A stretch of DNA of 36,641 nucleotides, from assembly GCF_022376445.1 (NCBI RefSeq), contig NW_025955349.1, positions 1 to 36,641 on the forward strand, read 5' to 3'. This DNA is from Fomitopsis serialis (Eukaryota > Basidiomycota > Agaricomycetes > Polyporales > Fomitopsidaceae). The notes below the pieces were generated by a model, which was not told where the DNA came from, ran no database searches, and saw only the letters and a program-made list of their open reading frames with translations. Both the position numbers and the translations under genes were made by a program. Below are positions 1 through 6,928 of the stretch, in pieces. The stretch's first letter is position 1, and each line of letters starts with the position of its first letter.

Positions 1-281
1 AAAATAAAAAGCTGCTTTTGTCAAACAATTCCTCTTGAGACCGAGGCACTTGTGTTGAGATTGGTTGAGGCGGTTTGGCTACTTTGGCGCTCTCAAAGCA
101 CTCTCTGTTGCTCTTCAGAGGGCCCAAGCGTCTGGGCGGTTTTCCCTGATGCTGCTTCAAACGGTCCGGCCGGTCACAGCCCCCTGGGGCTATTGAAATA
201 CTATATGTGGTATTATGCACCTATGGGTATACCATCATTAGTAGATCACAGCATAATTTTCCCATGACTTAGGGATGCCTA
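1..281. other. Non-coding flank, likely transposon-derived
   Basis: No convincing gene is visible. Near 160-180 there is one copy of the AACGGTCCGGCCGG-type motif that recurs in the arrays at 2325-2663 and 6708-6884. Positions 190-220 resemble the stretch at 680-715 inside the fold-back element (both contain ACTATATGTGG). This suggests the fold-back element lies within older DNA of the same transposon family, but the boundary of that larger element is outside the window. Confidence 0.4.
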
Positions 282-439
282 GTGAAGCTGCAAAACACAA
301 AAGAGCCCCACTGGCTGGCCAAATCAACTGGCCAGAGATTTCACTCACCCAGGTTTTGCTTTACTGGCCATAAAATTAGCCAGGTTGTCCCTACAGGGCC
401 AAATCAATAGGCTGGACATTCCAAAACATTGGCCGGGCA

Positions 440-560
440 TTTTAGTTCATTGGCCGAAGCTTTCAATTCACTGGCCGAAGCTTTCAACTCACTGGCCGAA
501 GCTTTTACTTTATTGGCCGAAGCTTTTACTTTATTGGCCGAAGCTTTTCTTCACCCCGAA
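440..560 (+). repeat. Tandem ~21-bp GGCCGAAGCTTT repeats, left arm
   Basis: About five units of 20-22 bp, each with GGCCGAAGCTTT followed by a T/A/C-rich spacer, run head to tail. The reverse-complement array lies in the right arm of the same fold-back element. Arrays of this kind near transposon ends are often transposase-binding sites; that role is inferred. Confidence 0.85.
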
Positions 561-825
561 GCTTTGGATTGACCGGCCGGCCGAAGCTTCTACTTCACCG
601 GCCGGCAAAAACAGCCGGTGCTCGGCAAAAATGGCCGGCCGGTTCGCAAAAATGGCCGGCAGGCAGGCAAACCGGCCGGGCTGTTGAATTACTATATGTG
701 GAAATGTGGTATTGTCTGGAAGCCCTTCATTCATAGAGTCTAGTATTGATTTCCTAGTGTCCAAAGGTACATAGTTAGGCCAGGATATGCGAGACAAGAT
801 TTACTCACAGGCTTCTTTGCAAAAC

Positions 826-1590
826 ATGTTATTCAATTCCTGAAGCCAATATTCTTTGCCCACACTGTTTGACAATCTAGAATGTGTTATCACAATGCAT
901 AGAGTAGATCCCCAAAAGAAATAGTCTTATTCTTTGAAGCTGAATGCAGGACAACAAATAAGGGGTATACAGGTATGGTATACATGTTGACTCCCTGCAG
1001 CTAATGTTCTTTCCAGACAGTGTTTCACCATCTAGAATAGTTCATTGACCCACAAGGAATCAGTCCTCCAAAGGAATAGTCTTATTCACACAAGCTGAAG
1101 GCAGCACAGAGTTAAGGTGAGGGTGGGTATATGGGTATACATGTTATCTGTGTTCACATCCTGAAGCCAATATACTTTGCCCACAAGGTTTGGCAATCAA
1201 GAATGGCACAGAAACATCTACCCACTGTTGGTAATGGTCTGGCCGGCCAATCCTCATAGGAGATGGTCCGGCCTGTGCATGATCCCTTAACTCTGTACCA
1301 CATTCAGCTCATGTGAATAAGACTATTCCTTTTGACGACTCACTCCTTGTGTGTAAATGAACCATTCTAGATTGTGAAACTGTGTTTGGAATGTAGATTG
1401 GCGCAGGAAGTTAACATTGTTTGACATGTATACTATACCTTACCCCTTATCTCATGTTCTGCATTCAGCTTCAAAGAATAAGACTATTTCTTTTGGGGAT
1501 CTACTCTATGCATTGTGATAACACATTCTAGATAGTCAAACAGTGTGGGCAAAGAATATTGGCTTCAGCAGTTGAATAACATGCTTTGCA
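826..1590. repeat. ~160-bp module repeated direct and inverted in the fold-back core
   Basis: A module containing CTTTGCCCACACTGTTTGAC, then TCTAGAAT, then AATAGTCTTATTC and AAGCTGAA, occurs at about 826-985. A diverged copy follows at about 990-1145 and a partial third copy at 1146-1210. Inverted copies occupy about 1280-1425 and 1430-1590. The core was therefore built by tandem duplication and then inverted duplication. Confidence 0.7.
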
Positions 1591-1794
1591 AAGAAGCCTG
1601 TGAGTAAATCATGTCTCGCATATCCTGGCCTGGCCTAACTATGTACCTTTGGACACTAGGAAATCAATACTAGACTCTATGAATGAAGGGCTTCCAGACA
1701 ATACCACATTTCCACATATAGTAATTCAACAGCCCGGCCGGTTTTGCTCACCGGCCGGCCATTTTTGCCGAGCACCGGCTGTTTTCGCCGGCCG

Positions 1795-1985
1795 GTGAAG
1801 TAGAAGCTTTGGCCGGTCAATCCAAAGCTTCGGCCGGTGAAGAAAAGCTTCGGCCAATGAAGTGAAAGCTTCGGCCAGTGAGAAAAAGCTTCGGCCAGTG
1901 AGAAAAAGCTTCGGCCAATGAAGGAAAAGCTTCGGTCAATGAAAAAAAGCTTCGGCCAATGAAAAAAAAGCTTCGGCCAATGAAC
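1795..1985 (-). repeat. Tandem ~21-bp GGCCGAAGCTTT repeats, right arm
   Basis: This is the inverted counterpart of the left array, with about eight units (AAGCTTCGGCC on the plus strand, with A/G-rich spacers). It has more units than the left arm, so the arrays have changed copy number independently since the element formed. Confidence 0.85.
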
Positions 1986-2047
1986 TAAAATTCCCGGCCG
2001 ATGTTTTGAGATGTCCGGCCATTTAATTTGGCTGGTGGCAGCTTCAC

Positions 2048-2324
2048 TAAGCCCCTTTGAAATGTGTGAACACTATGTTGGGCTCCATTACTGATGGTCT
2101 CACATATACAATCATTCAAATCACACTCTGTATTATAATACAATAGGCCGAAGGTTTTTGAATGCCCTCGGCCAGTGTTTGCATGGCTGGCCAGTGAGCT
2201 AACAGCTCAGGCAATGTGATAGGGCATGCACTGTGGACATATAATACATGCTACTAGTAGGCTGTTCTAAGGGAGTATGGTCTATTGTTGACTGGCCCAG
2301 CCAATACTGGGTCACAATACTGTT
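2048..2324. other. Non-coding spacer
   Basis: No gene is seen. There are two short GGCCGAAGG/CGGCCAG stretches near 2140-2180, reminiscent of the adjoining repeats. Confidence 0.5.
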
Positions 2325-2663
2325 GCCCGGCCGGACCGTTACCAATGGATGGTGCCACTGCCCGGCCGGACCGTTACCAGTGTGGAGTGCTAGATTATAT
2401 GGCCTGGCTAGCCTGCTATCAATGTGGAAAAATGGTCCGGCCGCTCCGTTGCCTGCTAGAGATGATGCAACCCGGCCGGTCTGTTATCAGCCAGGGAGCA
2501 TGTGCTCCGGCCGGCCCATTGCAACTGGTGAACTATGCACTCCGGCCGGCCCATTACAAATGAAGAATCCCATTGCCCGGCCGGTTCGTTACCATAGGAG
2601 AAAGAGTATCCCGGTTGATCTGTTATAATTAAAACCCCTTATTGCCCGGCCGGTCCGTTGCCA
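2325..2663 (+). repeat. Array of ~20-bp CCGGCCGG-CCGTTACC motifs
   Basis: About nine copies of a motif with consensus CCCGGCCGGTCCGTTACCAG are spaced irregularly (about 20-60 bp), with diverged units in the middle. The last copy ends only about 20 bp from the break in gag. Similar motifs fill the inside of the 265-bp element at 6664-6928, linking the two. They look like subterminal repeats of one DNA transposon family. Confidence 0.75.
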
Positions 2664-2671
2664 GCAAGACA

Positions 2672-4216
2672 CTAAATGGCCCCTGCATAGGTCGCGTCCC
2701 GAACATTTGCGAAGGGATGGATCGGACTCTCCTTGTCGGGAACTGACTGCGCTGGCAGCGCCGAGGCTTGGACGCTCGGCCTAGACTCTGCAGGTGGCGT
2801 CAGAGCTCTCGGTGGCGGACCTGCACGCTCTACACTCTTCGAACGCGTGATTGGGGTCTCGATCGGTGCTGCTTGCTGACTCGACACAGGCGGCGAAGCG
2901 AAGCGTACGGTACGTTCCTTCGAGGAGCCTCGGGAGTCCGGAGCTCGTGACTTATCGGTGGGCAAGTTCGCAGGACGGGCCGTGGAACGCTGCGGCCTCT
3001 TGTCAATCATGACGCCATCGAACACGTGCTTCTTCCGCTGTTCCTGGGCGTAGACCTCCGTAATATGTGACAACTGGTCTCGCATACGTTCGAGGGTCTC
3101 GCCAATGTCTAAGGCGTACGTCGCAGTCGGTGGGGTCTCGATCGCTTCGTAGAGTAGCTGGGAGATAGTCGGACCTTGGGTGGCGCCGCCCGAACCGTTC
3201 GAAGTGTTCGCGTTAAGTCCGACCTTGCCGGTGCGGCGCGCGTACTCATAGATGGCGTCGCGGAGGGTCTCGCCCTCTCTCCTGCTCATGAATCGACCGT
3301 CGAACGACACGACCTTGCCGTCTGGGTTCCTCCGGCACAAGCCCTTCTTGGCGTCGTCTTCGAACATTTCGCAGTCGTTGATGCGACAGCCCGAACGACC
3401 GCAGTAGAAGCAGTGAGGGCCGTCTCTACCGCCTGGTGGTCCGGGGGACCGACTCCTAAACTGCTGAGCCTCGAGAGTCTTGATCAGCGTCTGCAAGACT
3501 GGTAGGAGGTCTTCGTTCTTAACGCCGGACGAATTAGATGGTGCGACGTTCGAAGGACCTGAGGGGGCGTTCGAAGATTGGACTATGACTTGCTGAAACG
3601 TCGAAGCGGGGGTAGGGCCGTCTAGGACCCATTGAGCGGCGATGTAGATCTGCGCGAAGGTCCATGGCTTGCGTCTCGAGTGGTCGGGGTTCTTCATGAA
3701 CAAGCGTTGCTCGATCGGTCCCCAAAGCACTGGGGGAAAGCCTTGCTGGAACCTTCGATCTTGTTCGAGCGTCGAGAGGGAACCCTGAGCGATGAGGTAC
3801 TCTGAGATCATGTAGAAATCACGATAATAAGCGGCGAGGTCGAGCGCGTTGCTCAGGCCAAGCCTCTGACGTTCCTGGACCACCTTGTCGAGGTCGTCCG
3901 TCGAATACTTGTGTTGATCGTCGGCACCCGGGTAGAGTGTTCGAAGAGCTGTCTTGAACTCGTCGTACGTCTTCGTAGTGTCCTTGTACGTCGGCTGCAT
4001 CATCCACAGGTCCGAGACCCGTATCGGCGGGTACCGAACGGCCCATGACTTCTTGTCCGCATTGGTGGTGATCCCGCATCGCGTGAAGTGGGTCTCGAGG
4101 TCCTGGAAGAAACGGTTGAACGCGAAGGGCTCTGACTCATCAAAGACCGGCGCGGTTGAGTGACCGCGGGCAGGCATGGAAGCCGCCTTCGAAGCTTGTG
4201 CTGCTGCTTCGGACAT
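2672..4216 (-). CDS. Ty3/gypsy Gag (nucleocapsid-type), 3' end replaced by inserted DNA
   Basis: This is the structural protein of a basidiomycete gypsy element, expected to form virus-like particles in the cytoplasm. The frame from the first ATG is 514 codons. A zinc-knuckle-like motif lies near residues 272-285 with the pattern CX2CX4CX4C, so the usual histidine is cysteine. It is followed by a conserved-looking CRRNPDGKV stretch. The last three codons and stop (from 2683 down) come from inserted DNA: real homology ends at the CTATGCA at 2684-2690, which recurs at the start of pol (6929-6935). Upstream of this ATG the same frame stays open without another ATG to 4765, almost to the LTR, so the true start may be earlier or non-ATG. 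The family is certain; the start codon is not. Confidence 0.88.
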   Translation of the reverse strand: MSEAAAQASKAASMPARGHSTAPVFDESEPFAFNRFFQDLETHFTRCGITTNADKKSWAVRYPPIRVSDLWMMQPTYKDTTKTYDEFKTALRTLYPGADDQHKYSTDDLDKVVQERQRLGLSNALDLAAYYRDFYMISEYLIAQGSLSTLEQDRRFQQGFPPVLWGPIEQRLFMKNPDHSRRKPWTFAQIYIAAQWVLDGPTPASTFQQVIVQSSNAPSGPSNVAPSNSSGVKNEDLLPVLQTLIKTLEAQQFRSRSPGPPGGRDGPHCFYCGRSGCRINDCEMFEDDAKKGLCRRNPDGKVVSFDGRFMSRREGETLRDAIYEYARRTGKVGLNANTSNGSGGATQGPTISQLLYEAIETPPTATYALDIGETLERMRDQLSHITEVYAQEQRKKHVFDGVMIDKRPQRSTARPANLPTDKSRAPDSRGSSKERTVRFASPPVSSQQAAPIETPITRSKSVERAGPPPRALTPPAESRPSVQASALPAQSVPDKESPIHPFANVRDATYAGAI

Positions 4217-4765
4217 GTTCGTATCGGTGTTCGGAGGGTTCGAAGGATTTGGTGGATCGTTCGAAGGGTTTTGGTTGTCGCTGGTCGAAGTCCTTCGCGG
4301 CTCGGACGACTCTGGTCCTGGAGGGGCTAACGACGCTCTGCGACGAGTGGGTAAAGGTAGACGTGAGGTGGTGGCTCCACTACGCGTCGTGATCGGCGTG
4401 GCTGAACTGAGGTCCTCTCCTTCGAGAGGTGGCGACGGCGTTAGGGACGGTAGAGGAGAGCCAAAGACTCGAGACTCTAGGTCGTCTGAGAGCGAAAGTC
4501 TTCGAGCACGTCCGGGATGGGATGGAGTAGTAGGTACTTGGTCTCGAACGGAGCGTTCCTGATCGTCGTGATCGGGGACAAGCTCGACGTGTTCGGACGA
4601 AGAGGGGATAGTCGAAGGTCCTGGTAGAGGGTTGCTATGCCTGCGAAAGGCGGCGGCGGATCCGGGACCTAGACGACTGTCGATAGCGAGTGCGAGAAGA
4701 GGACTTTCGTAGTCTCGGTAGTCTTCAGGGTTGACGTCGAAGTTCCGACGCGGCGGAATCTTGCT
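4217..4765 (-). other. Open 183-codon N-terminal extension of gag without an ATG
   Basis: In the gag frame there is no stop from 4765 down to the ATG at 4216. The translation begins SKIPPRRNFDVNPEDY and continues as Pro/Ser-rich protein, matching the start of Gag as I recall it in related basidiomycete elements. An in-frame TAG stands at 4766-4768. Either initiation uses a non-ATG codon, or the original ATG next to the primer-binding site has been lost. Coding status is inferred from the continuous frame and composition. Confidence 0.65.
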
Positions 4766-4773
4766 CTATGACT

Positions 4774-4791
4774 CCCTCGCGGTGGGCTCCA
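4774..4791 (-). other. Putative primer-binding site
   Basis: Immediately inside the left LTR end (3-nt spacer on the minus strand) lies TGGAGCCCACCGCGAGGG, beginning with the TGG that would pair with a tRNA 3' CCA. If it pairs end to end, the tRNA discriminator base would be U, as in tRNA-Cys. Position and first bases are seen; tRNA identity is a guess. Confidence 0.6.
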
Positions 4792-5263
4792 AGATGACGC
4801 GACCGAAAAGAACACAAAAGCCACACAAAAACCCAACCGTGAGGTCGAGCAGTGGTATGCGAAGCCTCTGAGTCTATGAGATGTACAGGGGACTGTACAG
4901 TGGTCTAGGTAAGAAGGAGGAGGACGGACAAGACTCCGAACGACGTGGGAGAGCTTCGAAGATGTCGAAGACTGTTCGAAGACGAGGGCTAAGCCTCGAA
5001 GGAAAGTGGGGGAGTTTCGACAGACATGTCGAACGAACGGTGACAAGGAAGGCGAGCGACGGCAGGAGAAGAAGTGTAGAGCCTCTCGGGGCAACTACGA
5101 GCTGGCGAACGTACTGGCGAACTGACTGACTGGCTTCGAACGTACTGACTGACTGGCGAACTTGCTGACTTCGAACGTACTGGCTGACTGACGAACCTCG
5201 CCGTTGCGAGGTGAGATTGAGAGGGTAAGGGGGTCTCTGAGATTCAAAGGGCACAAGTCCCAG

Positions 5264-5273
5264 AGTATATACA
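5264..5273. promoter_or_regulatory. TATA box in left LTR
   Basis: AGTATATACA is the only good TATA box in the LTR. It stands about 470 bp from the inner LTR end, so it would give a transcript running through R-U5 into gag. The same box is at 14851-14860 in the other LTR. Confidence 0.55.
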
Positions 5274-5392
5274 GGAAAATACGGTCCGAAGACCAAGAGA
5301 GCCAAGAGAAATACAAGAAATGATGAATGAAAGTGATAAGGAAAGCAGCCAATCGGAGAATGTCACAACGCTCGACCCGGACCTACTAACAC

Positions 5393-6237
5393 ATGAGAGA
5401 ATCCAAATCGGCCTTCCGCAGGTTCCGCATAACGGGCGACCGTCCCCGAACGGCGAAGGTCATAACCGGAGCCGGTGACAGTCCTCGAAGATATGAGACA
5501 GCTGCAGGAGTCCGCCTGACTTACACGAACATGCCGCACCTCGACCCAACTTCCGAAGCGTATGCTGCCCGCTACTACCGCCTCCTAGAGGTCCTCAAGA
5601 CCGAGGGACTTGTCGAGCCGCGATACGATGCCAACAGTCCCGGAGAGTGGCTGGCTTGGGCCCACGGAGTCCGTTGGATGATTGTACGTGCCTCCGAACT
5701 TAGACTATCGTTCGAACCATCGAACCGACCTTCGAACAGCGATTCTTGTTCGAGTCCCGCAGCCGGGCCATCCTGCTAGCGAACGATACACTTCCTGCTC
5801 CTAGGTCGTTCCCCGAGATCGACGAGTTGATGCGTTACCTCGACGAGGTCTTTCACCGCGATGGCAACCAGGGAGACATCCTAGGTTCGCCCTACCCTAC
5901 GATCGCGTGGTCCGAGACCTTGGTGCTGCTCGAACAAGTCAACCAGGCCGAACGTCGTCCTCTCGCGAACCCACAGTATCAGCGCGAGACATTGATCCTG
6001 TCCGACTTCCGCCAGCTGCCCGACAACCTCGAGTCCATGGGTCGAGCGATTCACAACATCGCAGTCGACCAGCGCCGCACGCACGGCACCCTCGTCGGGT
6101 TGCTCGAAAGCCTGCTCGAGCGCGTCAACACTGACCGTAGCTTCGACGCCGGTCCGTCTGTTCGTAGGGGTAGGGGTGGTGGTCATGGGTGTGGAGGTCG
6201 AGGCCATAGATACGAGAGTTGCCGAGGCCGTCACTAG
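5393..6237 (+). CDS. LTR-embedded antisense ORF, spliced, 262 aa, unknown function
   Basis: Two frames join through a clean 56-nt intron: exon 1 at 5393-5683, intron 5684-5739 (GTACGT...AACAG), exon 2 at 5740-6237. The spliced product is 262 aa with no stop. It contains a mixed helical region (residues about 50-95) and a stretch rich in Leu/Glu/Arg (about 150-235). It ends in a Gly/Arg/His-rich tail. No family is recognised. It starts 2 bp outside the TATA-proximal core of the LTR and runs away from gag, so a bidirectional LTR promoter is plausible; a CCAAT box lies about 45 bp upstream. The copy in the right LTR is broken by a 1-nt deletion. Confidence 0.6.
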
Positions 6238-6461
6238 TTAGTTTGACCTAGCCGTGTACTTGCCCGTAGTCCTACCAATGTAGCGACGCTTCTAAACCGC
6301 TTGCCTTTGCCACTAAGGGTTCCGAACATTGACGCTTGAGCTTCGAACATCGGGCGGTTCCCTCGAACGGACGGACAGTGCGTCGGCCGTTCTGACTTAG
6401 TGTACCGTTGTATCGACCGTAAATGGCGTTTTCGGTGGGTAGGTGAGCTAAGGGCTCATCA

Positions 6462-6662
6462 GCGTTCATCGCGCGTTCCTTTGCTCTGCGTAGTGCATTG
6501 GCTCGTGTCGCGAACTGGTCGGGTCCTTCTCTCGTTGTCGCCTCCTTAGCTAGTACGTCCGCGCATTCGTTTCCTATGATTCCCTTGTGTCCTGGCGTCC
6601 ATGCTACGGTGATTCGGTGCTCGGGGTTTGCTTCTAGGAATCGTATGGCGAAGGCCCTGAAG
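6462..6662 (-). pseudogene. LINE-type RNase H fragment flanking the left LTR
   Basis: The minus-strand translation contains WTPGHKGIIGNECAD followed by VLAKEAT, the C-terminal part of an RNase H domain as found in non-LTR retrotransposons. It is cut at 6662 by the 265-bp inverted-repeat element and at 6461 by the LTR; the frame then runs by chance into the LTR until a stop at 6272. It is only about 65 codons of a much larger protein. The gypsy element probably inserted into an older LINE copy. The continuation of the LINE is not visible beyond the other LTR. Confidence 0.75.
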
Positions 6663-6663
6663 G

Positions 6664-6928
6664 CACATTATTCAGTGGTACCTACTCGATACTAACGGTA
6701 CAGCCGGCCCCCCTGTTCAGACAGAACATAGGTGCCCTAGGGATACACCGGCCGGACCGTTTGAACTGGTTTGAGATACGCTCGGCCGGCTTGTTAGGAA
6801 CCAGTCCGGCCGGCCTGTTTGCAACGAGGAAATCACAGCTCCGGCCGGAGGCGGCTTTACCGTTTGCAACGGTCGAAATGCACTCCGGCTGTACCGTTAG
6901 TATCGAGTAGGTACCACTGAATAATGTG
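6664..6928. mobile_element. 265-bp MITE with perfect 44-bp terminal inverted repeats
   Basis: 6664-6707 and 6885-6928 are exact reverse complements (CACATTATTCAGTGGTACC at the tip). The interior holds about five CCGGCCGG-CCTGTTTGCAAC type motifs, like those at 2325-2663. It has no coding capacity. CAGTGG near the tip recalls hAT termini, but no direct 8-bp duplication flanks it, so the superfamily is open. It separates the LINE fragment from the gypsy pol frame. Confidence 0.85.

Larger units (their letters stand above)
282..2047. mobile_element. Fold-back (long inverted repeat) element, non-coding
   Basis: The two halves are reverse complements over most of their length: 660-985 matches 1430-1740 closely, and weaker pairing continues inward to about 1110 and 1280, leaving a loop of roughly 170 bp. 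The outer ends share GTGAAGCTGC (282-291) and its reverse complement (2038-2047), each bordered by TA, which would fit a TA target duplication. The left arm carries about 100 bp more than the right near its outer end. No transposase or other credible protein is encoded; the proline/tryptophan-rich frame at 385-687 is a translated repeat. It resembles a large MITE or fold-back transposon that depends on an enzyme made elsewhere. Confidence 0.8.
4795..6461 (-). repeat. LTR of the gypsy element, left copy (1667 bp)
   Basis: Read on the minus strand it begins TGATGAGCCC at 6461 and ends GCGTCA at 4795, giving TG...CA ends, and it is followed by the primer-binding site and gag. It is nearly identical to 13666-15329 but in opposite orientation. 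A TATATA box lies near 5264-5273 and a CCAAT box near 5348. A CAGTCAG/TTCGAACG tandem cluster lies at about 5105-5200. It is unusually long because its outer ~1.07 kb carries an antisense reading frame (5393-6237). No 5-bp target duplication matches the flank of the other LTR. Confidence 0.88.

Noticed and set aside
385..687. 100-aa Trp/Pro/Lys-rich frame
   Set aside because: It is the translation of the GGCCGAAGCTTT tandem repeat; the matching inverted array has no equivalent protein.
2248..2628. 126-aa and 92-aa overlapping frames
   Set aside because: Both are translations of the CCGGCCGG motif array in different frames.
5704..5779. Programmed frameshift in the LTR antisense ORF
   Set aside because: A 56-nt intron with good GTACGT and CAG ends explains the frame change more simply.
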